Position numbers and translations under genes: made by a program
The notes under the pieces: model-generated
Seen by the model: the letters and a program-made list of their open reading frames with translations, nothing else
The model's database searches: none
Told to the model about the DNA's origin: nothing
DNA from: Spirochaetales bacterium
GTDB lineage: Bacteria > Spirochaetota > Spirochaetia > DTKZ01
DNA: 18,149 nucleotides
Direction: 5' to 3'
Assembly: GCA_031274005.1 (NCBI GenBank)
Contig: JAISQU010000227.1
Coordinates: 1-18,149 of the forward strand
In this document: positions 1 to 7,361 of the stretch, in pieces
Layout of the letters: each line of letters begins with the position of its first letter
How positions within the stretch are numbered: the first letter of the stretch is position 1

Positions 1-206
1 GCTTTTTCCGGCGCGACATGGTGCAGGGTTCCGCCGACGGAAACCGCCACTCCCGGATACTGGCATTGCTTTTGGCAAAAACTCGACTTGAAGTTGATTT
101 TCTCATGCAGGCTTTTTTCTTCGATAAGCTGCTGAAAGGTTTGAATGACATTGTAGGAACCTTTTATGTGGCACGAGCTGCCGACGCACACGCATAATTC
201 AAGCAT
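1..206 (-). CDS. Small thioredoxin-fold [2Fe-2S] ferredoxin (NuoE C-terminal-like), partial
   Basis: The first 68 residues of a protein that runs off the left edge. It starts MLELCVCVGSSCHIKGSYNV and carries Cys7, Cys12, Cys44 and Cys48 in the C-X4-C ... C-X3-C spacing of the thioredoxin-like [2Fe-2S] fold of NuoE/HndA subunits. It lacks the N-terminal helical part of a true NuoE, so it belongs to the short stand-alone ferredoxins found beside [FeFe] hydrogenases; such proteins usually have only some tens of residues more than is seen here. The ATG lies inside the end of the hydA-like gene, an 8-nt overlap reading ATGCTTGA, with a good ribosome site (AAGGAG about 8 nt upstream), so translation is probably coupled. 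Its role is inferred to be electron transfer with the hydrogenase or sensor; the partner cannot be told from sequence. Confidence 0.85.
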   Translation of the reverse strand, partial: MLELCVCVGSSCHIKGSYNVIQTFQQLIEEKSLHEKINFKSSFCQKQCQYPGVAVSVGGTLHHVAPEK

Positions 207-1911
207 GGATTTTCTCCTTATTATAGTTAACATGAAGCAGTTCATGGACACGGCCTTTGAGAACGCCGTTATACAGATTCATCATAAGCGGATTTTCTTC
301 AGACCTTTTGATGCTGCACATCTTGTCGGCCGCGTACAGGCCCCTGCCCCGGTCTTCCTTCACGGCGGACCCCGCGGGGGGCTGGCCCGCGCCGCTGACG
401 CAGCCGCCCGGACAGGCCATCACTTCGACAAAATCAAAGCGGTATTCTTCCCTGCCGCTCCTTATGTTTTCGATAAGATCCGCCGCGTTTTTCAGGCCGC
501 TCACCATGGCGATTCTTACTTCGCGGCCGGCCGCCGTGATGGCGGTGGTTTTTACCCCTTCCATGCCGCGCACGCCCTGGAAGCTCAAAGCCATAAGAGC
601 CCCGGCCGACTTCTCGTTGGAAATCCTGCGCAGTACGGCTTCCGTTACGCCTCCTGTTACCCCGAAGATAACGCCCGCGCCCGTACTGGCGCCAAAGGGC
701 ATATCCACCGCCTCGGGGGTAAGTTCGGAAAACAGAACCCCCGATTCCCGTATCATCCTGATAAGCTCCTGGGTTGTCAGCACATAGTCGACCATGGGCG
801 TTCCGTCCTGCCTGAACTCCGCCCGCGCTGCTTCGAATTTTTTCGCGGTGCAGGGCATAATCGCGACATGAACATGGGCCCGGCTGGAGATGCGGCTGGT
901 CTCTTCCTTGATGACCGACGCGAACATTTGCATGGGCGAACGGGCCGTGGAAAGGGAGGGCAGCAGTTCGGGATATTTTTTTTCGGCAAACTGTACCCAC
1001 GCGGGGCAACAGGAGGTAAAAAGAGGCGTTCCGCCGGCCCGCGCGGTTTCAAGGCGTTTTAAGAATTCGGCGGATTCTTCCAATACCGTCAGGTCGGCGC
1101 CCGTCGCGGTGTCATAAATCTCGTCAAAACCAAGGCGGCGCAGGGCGGCGATAATCAGGCCGATGGCGTTTTCGTTTCTATGCAGGCCCAGGTCCCTGCC
1201 CACCGCAACACGGACGGCCGGCGCTATCTGGCAGGTAACTTTGACGGCCCTGTCATCCAAAGCCTTCCATACTTTGCCGGTGTCGTCTTTTACCACAATG
1301 GCGCCGGTGGGACACACGGCGGCGCACTGACCGCAGCCTACGCAGGGGGAATCGGCCAGGCTTTTGCCGAATACCGCGCTGACTTTCATATTCGCGCCGC
1401 GGTGGGCAAAGTCTATGGCCCCCACATCCTGTATTTCGTTGCACATCCTCACGCAGTCGCCGCAGAGTATGCATTTATTCTGATCGCGGGTAATGCACAG
1501 CGAAGAATCGTCAATGTCATTGCCTTCGGCGGTGTTGGGAAAACGCACGCCCTGAATATTGAAGCGCTTCGCCAGGTCCTGCAGCCTGCAGCTTCCGTTG
1601 TTGCCGCAGGTGGTACAGTCGCGGCAGTGGTTGGCAAGAAGCAGTTCCAGAATCATCTTCCGGTATTTGCGCAGTTTTTCCGTATTTGTTTTAATGTGCA
1701 TCCCCGCCTTCGGGGGAGTGGAGCAGGCGGCCTCAAGAGCGCCCCGCCCGGTTTCCACCATGCACATACGGCAGGCGCCGTAAATCGAAAGCTCCGAATG
1801 ATAGCAGAATGTCGGCAGTTCGATTCCCGCCTTGCGGATAAGCTCCAGAATGTTTTTTTCTCCGGCAATTTCAACCGGAATGTTGTCAATGGTCATGTAA
1901 GCTCTATTCAT
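199..1911 (-). CDS. hydA: [FeFe] hydrogenase catalytic subunit (HydA/HndD type)
   Basis: Catalytic subunit for reversible H2 formation, 570 aa, cytoplasmic. Domains in order: N-terminal [2Fe-2S] domain (Cys36, 47, 50, 63); His-Cys3 [4Fe-4S] site (His95, Cys96, Cys99 or 102, Cys108); two-cluster ferredoxin domain (Cys147/150/153/157 and Cys190/193/196/200); then the H-cluster domain with TSCCPAW (Cys301/302), MPCTAKKFE (Cys354) and MACPGGC (Cys500/504), and a small-subunit-like tail with HELLH. Cys301 is at the position of the proton-relay cysteine of CpI-type enzymes; the other four bind the H-cluster. The order and length match HndD of NADP-reducing hydrogenases and the core of Thermotoga HydA, without the latter's C-terminal [2Fe-2S] extension. 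The ATG at 1911 was chosen because of GAGGT 5 nt upstream. It lies 10 nt after the nuoF-like gene. With the two upstream subunits it probably forms a bifurcating HydABC/HndACD complex. Bifurcation and the NAD/NADP choice are inference. Confidence 0.96.
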   Translation of the reverse strand: MNRAYMTIDNIPVEIAGEKNILELIRKAGIELPTFCYHSELSIYGACRMCMVETGRGALEAACSTPPKAGMHIKTNTEKLRKYRKMILELLLANHCRDCTTCGNNGSCRLQDLAKRFNIQGVRFPNTAEGNDIDDSSLCITRDQNKCILCGDCVRMCNEIQDVGAIDFAHRGANMKVSAVFGKSLADSPCVGCGQCAAVCPTGAIVVKDDTGKVWKALDDRAVKVTCQIAPAVRVAVGRDLGLHRNENAIGLIIAALRRLGFDEIYDTATGADLTVLEESAEFLKRLETARAGGTPLFTSCCPAWVQFAEKKYPELLPSLSTARSPMQMFASVIKEETSRISSRAHVHVAIMPCTAKKFEAARAEFRQDGTPMVDYVLTTQELIRMIRESGVLFSELTPEAVDMPFGASTGAGVIFGVTGGVTEAVLRRISNEKSAGALMALSFQGVRGMEGVKTTAITAAGREVRIAMVSGLKNAADLIENIRSGREEYRFDFVEVMACPGGCVSGAGQPPAGSAVKEDRGRGLYAADKMCSIKRSEENPLMMNLYNGVLKGRVHELLHVNYNKEKIHA

Positions 1912-1921
1912 TTTTACCTCT

Positions 1922-3802
1922 TTAAGCAGCTATCGCCTTGAACGGGCAGGCCGTGAGGCAGGCGCCGCATTTGATGCATTTTGCCTGATCAATAACGAAG
2001 GGCTCTTTGATTTTTCCGCTGATCGCTCCCACGGGACAGATCTTTGAACACTTCGAGCAGCCTTTGCATTTCGCGGCCTCAATGCGTATTTGTTTCAGTT
2101 TCTGGCAGCTTCCTGCGGGACACTTTTTGTCCCTGATGTGGGCCTCGTATTCGCTGCGGAAACTTCTTATGGTGCTGATAACCGGAAAGGCCGCGGTTTT
2201 CCCCAGGCCGCACAGGGCTGTTTCGGAAATGGTATCCGCCAGTTCCAGAAGAAGATCGATGTCCTCTTCCCTGCCCTCTCCCGCGACTATGCGCTGTAGA
2301 ATCGCGAGCATTCTCTTTGTTCCCTCGCGGCAGGGCACGCATTTTCCGCAGGACTCGTTTTGGGTAAAGTTCATAAAGAAGCGGGCGATTTCTACCATGC
2401 AGGTAGTATCGTCCATAACCACGAGGCCGCCCGAACCAATCATGGCCCCCGCTTTTTTGAGGGAATCAAAATCCATGGGAAGGTCCAGGTGTTCCGCCGT
2501 GAGGCAGCCGCCGGAAGGCCCGCCAATCTGAACGGCCTTGAACTGTCCGCCGCCCCGCATACCGCCGCCGACATCAAAGATAACCTCCCTCAGGGTTGTG
2601 CCCATAGGCACTTCGATAAGGCCGGTGTTTTCGATATTGCCCGTTAAAGCGAAGGCCTTTGTTCCCGGACTGTTTTCCGGGCCAATGGTTTTATACCATG
2701 CCGCGCCCCGGTTAATGATGAGGGGTACGTTCGCGAAGGTTTCCACATTATTGAGAACAGTCGGTTTCTCAAAAAGCCCCTGCTCGACGGTACGCGGCGG
2801 CTTGACGCGGGGCATTCCCCTCTTGCCTTCGATGGACGCTGTCAGGGCGCTGCCTTCGCCGCACACAAAGGCGCCGGCGCCGCGGTTTATATGCAGGTCA
2901 AAGCTGAAGTTTGTCCCCAGAATGTTTTTACCCAGAAGACCAAACTCCCGCATCTGCGCGATGGCGCTTTTCAGGCGGCTGACCGCCATGGGATATTCGG
3001 CGCGGACATAGACATAGCCTTCCGACGCGCCGCAGGCGAGGCCCGCGATGAGCATCCCCTCAATCATGCGGTGCGGGTCGCCTTCCATAACGCTCCTGTC
3101 CATAAAAGCCCCGGGGTCTCCCTCGTCCCCGTTACAGACTATATACTTCTGTCCTTCGGGCTGGCGGCTGACCTGGGACCATTTGCGCCCCGCGGGAAAG
3201 CCTCCGCCGCCTCTGCCCCGCAGGTTGGAGTTTGAGATTTCGGCGATAATCTGGTCCGCGTTCATGTCGAACAGGGCTTTCTCGAAGGCGGTGTAGCCGC
3301 CCACGGCGAAATATTCCTTGATGGAGGTAGCGTCTATCTGTCCGCAGTGTTCCAGAACCTGCCGCGTCTGTTTTTCGTAAAAAGGAATTTCGTTCCTGCG
3401 CGTATAGGAGACCCCCTCTTTGTGATAGACAAGACGCTCCACGACATCACCGCCGGCGATTGTTTTCGTGATAATCTCTTCGCAGTCTTCAAGTTTTACT
3501 TTTGTGTACAGATACCCTTCCGGTTCTATCAGGATGAGGGGGCCCATTTCGCAAAAGCCGTGACAGCCGCTGCGTTTTATTCCCACCGGATGAAGGGCGT
3601 CCCCCGCCGTTTCCCGCTTCAGTTCTACCGCGCAGGCTATATTTTTTTCCTTCATGAGGGCGATAAGCCGCTCGTAGATTTCCAGCGAGCCTGATGAGAG
3701 GCAGCCGGTTCCCGCGCATATCAGAATCTTCTTTTTTTCGTTCTGAAAACTCTTCGCATAGGCCTCGCGCGTTGTGCGCAGGGCGCTTCTTGAATCAAGC
3801 AT
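1922..3802 (-). CDS. hydB: NAD(P)H/FMN-binding hydrogenase subunit (NuoF/HydB/HndC type)
   Basis: Diaphorase subunit that passes electrons between NAD(P)H, FMN and the Fe-S chain of the hydrogenase; 626 aa, cytoplasmic. Order: thioredoxin-like [2Fe-2S] domain (Cys29, Cys34, Cys80, Cys84); NuoF core with the Gly-rich nucleotide motif GRGGGGFPAGRKW (195-208) and the FMN-site stretch NGDEGDPGAFMDRS (224-237); SLBB region; [4Fe-4S] site ESCGKCVPC (Cys485/488/491, Cys531); then a two-cluster ferredoxin tail (Cys579/582/585/589 and Cys609/612/615/619). His555, Cys561 and Cys566 (CPAGSC) resemble the metal (Zn) site between NuoF core and tail described for HydB-type subunits. The length and domain order are those of HydB/HndC, not of plain NuoF (about 430 aa). 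The ATG overlaps the stop of the nuoE-like gene (ATGCTTGA) and has GGAGG 8 nt upstream. All expected ligands are present. Confidence 0.95.
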   Translation of the reverse strand: MLDSRSALRTTREAYAKSFQNEKKKILICAGTGCLSSGSLEIYERLIALMKEKNIACAVELKRETAGDALHPVGIKRSGCHGFCEMGPLILIEPEGYLYTKVKLEDCEEIITKTIAGGDVVERLVYHKEGVSYTRRNEIPFYEKQTRQVLEHCGQIDATSIKEYFAVGGYTAFEKALFDMNADQIIAEISNSNLRGRGGGGFPAGRKWSQVSRQPEGQKYIVCNGDEGDPGAFMDRSVMEGDPHRMIEGMLIAGLACGASEGYVYVRAEYPMAVSRLKSAIAQMREFGLLGKNILGTNFSFDLHINRGAGAFVCGEGSALTASIEGKRGMPRVKPPRTVEQGLFEKPTVLNNVETFANVPLIINRGAAWYKTIGPENSPGTKAFALTGNIENTGLIEVPMGTTLREVIFDVGGGMRGGGQFKAVQIGGPSGGCLTAEHLDLPMDFDSLKKAGAMIGSGGLVVMDDTTCMVEIARFFMNFTQNESCGKCVPCREGTKRMLAILQRIVAGEGREEDIDLLLELADTISETALCGLGKTAAFPVISTIRSFRSEYEAHIRDKKCPAGSCQKLKQIRIEAAKCKGCSKCSKICPVGAISGKIKEPFVIDQAKCIKCGACLTACPFKAIAA

Positions 3803-4295
3803 TTTGCGCGCCTCCCGTATTCCTCTTTGATTGCAGTTCCGCCAAAAGTTTTTCCGCTTTTTCCGGCGTCATCGCGGGAAAAACTTTGTCGTTCACCGTT
3901 AAAACCGGAGCAAGGCCGCAGGCGCCCAGGCAGGAAACCGTTTCCACGGTAAAGCCCAAATCGCCGGTAGTAACCTTGTCTTCGGACAGCCCCAGTATTT
4001 CGCGCAGCCTGTTCAGAATGGGAATGGATTTACGCACATGGCAGGCCGTACCATCGCAAATTTTGATGATGTACTCCCCCTTGGGATCCAAAGAAAAGTT
4101 TTCGTAAAACGTGGCGACGCTGTATATCCGCGCCTCGCTTACATTAAGCCTGCGCGCCAAATGCGGAAATATTTCCGGCGGCAGATATCTGTACTCTTCC
4201 TGCACACCCTGCAGGATGGCAATTATGGAACTGGGTTTGGCCCCCAGCTCGTCGACAATTTTGTCGACACATTCATACTCAAACCGCGCACTCAT
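3795..4295 (-). CDS. hydC: NADH dehydrogenase-like [2Fe-2S] subunit (NuoE/HydC/HndA type)
   Basis: 166-aa NuoE-family subunit: an N-terminal helical part (about 1-70, with the typical YRYLPPEIFPHLARRL) and a thioredoxin-like [2Fe-2S] domain with ligands Cys80, Cys85, Cys122 and Cys126 (CDGTAC and SCLGAC). The length is normal for the family. It is the third subunit of the NAD(P)-linked [FeFe] hydrogenase with the genes at 1922-3802 and 199-1911; the family role is electron relay next to the FMN subunit. ATG with AAGGAG about 8 nt upstream, 22 nt after the phosphatase gene; its end overlaps the start of the nuoF-like gene by 8 nt. The name hydC follows Thermotoga; HndA would be the Desulfovibrio name. 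Confidence 0.94.
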   Translation of the reverse strand: MSARFEYECVDKIVDELGAKPSSIIAILQGVQEEYRYLPPEIFPHLARRLNVSEARIYSVATFYENFSLDPKGEYIIKICDGTACHVRKSIPILNRLREILGLSEDKVTTGDLGFTVETVSCLGACGLAPVLTVNDKVFPAMTPEKAEKLLAELQSKRNTGGAQNA

Positions 4296-4317
4296 GCTTC
4301 GCTCTCCTTGCTTCGCG

Positions 4318-5490
4318 TTAAAAGTAACTTACCTTAATTTGTTTTCCCATCTCTTTCAGACAGGCCGATAGTTCTTCTATAAGGCGCATCTTAATGCTGA
4401 ATCCTATAGGAAGATTCGGATTCTGATGCGCGGGGTTGATGGCCCTTCCCACATAAAAATTGATGTCGGTCGCCTCCTCAAAAAGAAGCCGCGCAATCTG
4501 CGAGGCCCCGTCTTTACTGTAATTCCAGTAAGCGTAGTTTTCGTTGTCCTTGATATAATCGCGGGCGTATTCCAGAACACGGTTTATCGTAATTACGCCT
4601 TCTGTAACCAGTTCCACCCCCTCAATCACCGCCGTCGGGGGAATGTCGGGGTCATAGTACAGGGGAAGGCCGGCCTGCACCGACTTTCCCAAAAACTGCG
4701 CCGCGAGGTCCGCTGTCGTTCCCCCGCAGACTATGTGCTTGCCCTCCTTGGAAAAAAACAGGCTCATCATCTTGTCCGCGTCCTCGGGATTCGCGGGAGG
4801 TCCAATCAAAAGGTTGATGGGCCGGCGCGGGCGGATCTTTACTATGCACACGGTCGTATCGTCCCCGGGCTTTCCCTCGTACAGGGAATAGCACTTGTTC
4901 AAAAGAATTGAACTCAGGGTTTTTGCCGTCAGTTCGCGCTCATACGCCTCTTCCATAAAGCGGATAATGTCTTCGCGCTGCCAGCCGAAGTTCAGGCTCA
5001 TGCCGATTCCGGCGTGTACCGCGCCGTCGCTTACCGCGATAAAGGTGTCGTCTTCCTTTAGCTTGATGCGGGTTTTGTAAATCGTTTTTTCGCCTATTGT
5101 TTCGGCTGTCTCCGCGTAGGGATAGTTTTTGCCGTCGCGCAGAAGAATAACGTGGGGGTTATCGTACTGAATGATTTCCGCGTCCAGGCTTGCGGACACG
5201 CGGATAATCGTAAAAGTCGAATAGGCAATCCGGCGCACCTTGCAGGTCGGCAGGGTGGCGGCAATCGTTGCAACGCAATCCTCCACGGTAAGGGAATTGG
5301 CCATCATGGTGGAAATAATTTTCGCGCTCAGCGTTGATAGAATGCTCGCCTTGACCCCGCTGCCCAGCCCGTCGGCAAGAACCGCGATAGTCCCGCCGCC
5401 TGAACAGATGATTTCAACATGGTCGCCGCAGAGCTGCTCCCCTTCCTTGTTCAGGCTCAAATAGCCCGCGTCGGTACACAGGCTAGTCAT
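4318..5490 (-). CDS. SpoIIE/PP2C-type Ser/Thr phosphatase linked to the sensory hydrogenase
   Basis: 390 aa. Residues about 1-220 are a SpoIIE-like PP2C phosphatase: the metal-binding acids are seen at Asp23 (GDHVE), Asp40 (LADGLGSG), Asp155 (AVSDGAVHAG) and Asp210/211 (GDDTT), so the enzyme should be active and Mn/Mg-dependent. Residues about 225-390 form a second domain I do not recognise (it begins INLLIGPPANPEDADKM and has a Gly-rich CGGTTADLAAQFLG). No sensor domain or membrane segment is present; the input most likely comes from the HydS-like protein, whose gene ends inside this one (8-nt overlap ATGACTAG; AAGGAG upstream). Family members dephosphorylate phosphoserine or phosphothreonine, often on STAS anti-anti-sigma factors; no STAS protein or anti-sigma kinase is in this window, so the substrate is unknown. 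A pairing of sensory [FeFe] hydrogenases with such phosphatases is known in clostridia and relatives. Confidence 0.9.
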   Translation of the reverse strand: MTSLCTDAGYLSLNKEGEQLCGDHVEIICSGGGTIAVLADGLGSGVKASILSTLSAKIISTMMANSLTVEDCVATIAATLPTCKVRRIAYSTFTIIRVSASLDAEIIQYDNPHVILLRDGKNYPYAETAETIGEKTIYKTRIKLKEDDTFIAVSDGAVHAGIGMSLNFGWQREDIIRFMEEAYERELTAKTLSSILLNKCYSLYEGKPGDDTTVCIVKIRPRRPINLLIGPPANPEDADKMMSLFFSKEGKHIVCGGTTADLAAQFLGKSVQAGLPLYYDPDIPPTAVIEGVELVTEGVITINRVLEYARDYIKDNENYAYWNYSKDGASQIARLLFEEATDINFYVGRAINPAHQNPNLPIGFSIKMRLIEELSACLKEMGKQIKVSYF

Positions 5491-7219
5491 CGTTCAGGCT
5501 CTCCTTTAATTTTGTCAGCGCGATTTTTGTTTCCGCGGTGCTCTCGCCCAGAAGGGATGCGATCTCCTGCACGGCCCGCATCTGCTTTTCGATAATTTTG
5601 TCCGTGATTTCCATGGTTTTGCGGTTAAAATCCTCTTTTGTTTTTTTTCGGTTCGTCTCTTCGGTCACATCGCGCATGATGCAGATAATGATGTGGTAAT
5701 TCGTATCAAAAATGACTGTTTCGTCGACGTATTTCTCATAATCCGCAAGATAGGTCAGCTTGTTGTATGTGTTCTTTTTCTGCTCCACCGCCTCCAGGAA
5801 CGGCCCGGGGTCCAGTATGCGTACTACCTGATCGCCCAGAATATGCGAGGCCGTTATATTGAGGAGCCTGCAGGCCGCCGTATTGATTTCCTGCACTTCC
5901 ATATCCTCATTCAGAACGATGATTCCGTTGGGAGTATTTTTGATAATATCGTCGGAAAATGATTTGGCCTTTTCTATCAGATAGGGCAGGCACATAAACA
6001 AATTTGCCTTGCCTTCCAGTACGGCAATGGCCTTGTCGCGGCAGGTATTGTAGCCGCAGGTTCCGCAGTTCAGCTCGTGTTCCGGCCGGGTTTTTCCCAT
6101 TTTCCGCAGCGCCTCGAGTATGGCGCTTTCGCCCAGGTGTATCTTGCGGGGCATAAGGGAGGGCATGGGTTTGCTGAGTTTTTCCGCGCTGCAGCTCTCC
6201 ACGGGAAAGTCTTCGCTGCCGGCGCGGGAGGACACGGCGATATAATCCCGTACGGGGTAGTACCTTCTGCCGTCAGGCAGGAAGCCGGAAGAGGTTTTAT
6301 CCTTCTGCCCGCCGCGGTTCATGACAGGCCCGCCCACGCAGCTTCCCGGACAGGCGGACATTTCTATAAAGCATTTACTCAAATTTCCTTTTGCCACATC
6401 CTCCACGGCCCGAATGCAGTTTTCCATGCCGTCCACAGAAAGGTAGGCGTAGTCCCTGTTCGCCTTTTTCATGGTACGCAGGATTCCGCCGGAAAGGGGA
6501 AAAAGCCGCGCCAGGGTATTGTTGTTGGCCTCTTCCGGTTCCGGCGTCAGGGAAACCTTCCGCGTTTCGAACCAGAGGGAAAGCTCCTCAAAAGTCAGCG
6601 CGCAGTCGGTAAAACCGGCGAAGGTTTCCGCCTCCGCCTTTTTCGAGACGCAGGGGCCGATAAACACCGTCTTGGCTTCCGGCCGGCGGCGCTTTATGTC
6701 CATGCAGTGCGCCTGCATGGGGGATATGATATGAGCCAGGGACGGCAGCACCGCGGGGTAATACTTCTGGATAAGCTGGTTCACGCTGTGGCAGCAGGAA
6801 CTGATAATCACATCCTGGCTTCCCCGGCTGACAAGTTCGTCATACTCGCGCTTTACGATGGTCGCGCCGAGCGCGGTTTCTTCTGCGCCGGCAAAGCCCA
6901 GCTCTTTCAGGGCTTTTTCCAGCGAACTGAAAGGGAGGCCATAATTCGCCGCGAAGGAGGGGGCCACGCTGGCGTAGACCTCTTTGGCTTCCCGCAGAAG
7001 GGCTTCCGCCCTGCCCATGTCGTTCCGGATTTCCTTGGCGTTTTGCGGACAGATGACAAAGCAGTTCCCGCACAAAACGCAGTCTTCCGTAATAATATGA
7101 GCCTGGTTATTGTCAAAGCGTATAGACTTTACCGGGCAGTGGCGTATACATTTGTAGCAGTTCTTGCAGTTTGTTGTTTTCAGCGTAAGATATTCATTCA
7201 TTGTTTTGACTCGAATCAT
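5483..7219 (-). CDS. hydS: HydS-like sensory [FeFe] hydrogenase with PAS domain
   Basis: 578 aa, cytoplasmic. Order: two-cluster ferredoxin domain (Cys18/21/24/28 and Cys47/50/53/57); divergent H-cluster domain (about 80-335) with SSCCHSVN (Cys142/143), IGPCVSKKAE (Cys190) and SACPGSCVGG (Cys290/294); an extra [4Fe-4S] site CGTCGYNTC (Cys385/388/393, with Cys410); a PAS domain (about 422-520, starting after IIKNTPNGIIVLNEDMEVQE); and a C-terminal helical, probably coiled-coil stretch (520-578). There is no histidine kinase, GGDEF or chemotaxis output domain, so the signal must pass to a partner, most likely the phosphatase encoded next. Known HydS proteins are proposed H2 sensors with low activity. 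The start is uncertain: ATG at 7219 or ATG at 7201 (MNEYLTL); neither has a clear ribosome site. First gene after the promoter at 7270-7298. Confidence 0.92.
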   Translation of the reverse strand: MIRVKTMNEYLTLKTTNCKNCYKCIRHCPVKSIRFDNNQAHIITEDCVLCGNCFVICPQNAKEIRNDMGRAEALLREAKEVYASVAPSFAANYGLPFSSLEKALKELGFAGAEETALGATIVKREYDELVSRGSQDVIISSCCHSVNQLIQKYYPAVLPSLAHIISPMQAHCMDIKRRRPEAKTVFIGPCVSKKAEAETFAGFTDCALTFEELSLWFETRKVSLTPEPEEANNNTLARLFPLSGGILRTMKKANRDYAYLSVDGMENCIRAVEDVAKGNLSKCFIEMSACPGSCVGGPVMNRGGQKDKTSSGFLPDGRRYYPVRDYIAVSSRAGSEDFPVESCSAEKLSKPMPSLMPRKIHLGESAILEALRKMGKTRPEHELNCGTCGYNTCRDKAIAVLEGKANLFMCLPYLIEKAKSFSDDIIKNTPNGIIVLNEDMEVQEINTAACRLLNITASHILGDQVVRILDPGPFLEAVEQKKNTYNKLTYLADYEKYVDETVIFDTNYHIIICIMRDVTEETNRKKTKEDFNRKTMEITDKIIEKQMRAVQEIASLLGESTAETKIALTKLKESLNDD

Positions 7220-7240
7220 CCATAATATATGCTAAATTTT

Positions 7241-7262
7241 TATCGATATTTATATATCGATA
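7241..7262. promoter_or_regulatory. Doubled TATCGATA palindrome, operator candidate
   Basis: Two copies of the self-palindromic octamer TATCGATA (7241-7248 and 7255-7262) separated by TTTATA, so their centres are 14 bp apart. It sits right after the expected transcription start of the hydrogenase operon, where a bound repressor would block RNA polymerase. I cannot assign it to a known regulator. The only other exact octamer I noticed is inside a coding region (8024-8031), single and probably by chance. Confidence 0.5.
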
Positions 7263-7269
7263 CATTTTT

Positions 7270-7298
7270 ATTCTAAAATAGAGCCGTTCTTTTGTCAA
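7270..7298 (-). promoter_or_regulatory. Sigma70-type promoter of the hydrogenase operon
   Basis: On the minus strand: -35 TTGACA (7298-7293, perfect), a 17-bp spacer, and -10 TAGAAT (7275-7270, 5 of 6). The expected start of transcription is near 7263, giving a leader of about 44 nt before the ATG at 7219. An A/T-only palindrome with A- and T-tracts (7311-7324) lies just upstream of the -35 and could act as an UP element. Confidence 0.75.
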
Positions 7299-7328
7299 GG
7301 GGAAAAGAGGCTTTTTTAAAAAAGAGGC

Positions 7329-7351
7329 AAAAAACCGCAAAGCCGGCGCGG
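7329..7351 (-). terminator. Possible weak terminator after the DUF115 operon
   Basis: Eleven nt beyond the stop codon at 7362, the minus strand has a short stem CCGC/GCGG (7351-7348 with 7338-7335, 9-nt loop, GC-rich) followed by six T (7334-7329). The stem is only 4 bp, so this is weak, but it separates two operons and precedes the hydS promoter. Confidence 0.35.
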
Positions 7352-7361
7352 CGGGGGACGC

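Noticed and set aside
6077..7225. 382-codon open frame on the plus strand opposite the sensory hydrogenase
   Set aside because: It is exactly antisense to a gene with clear motifs, has no ribosome site, and its composition (Arg/His/Gly-rich) is that of a GC-rich shadow frame.
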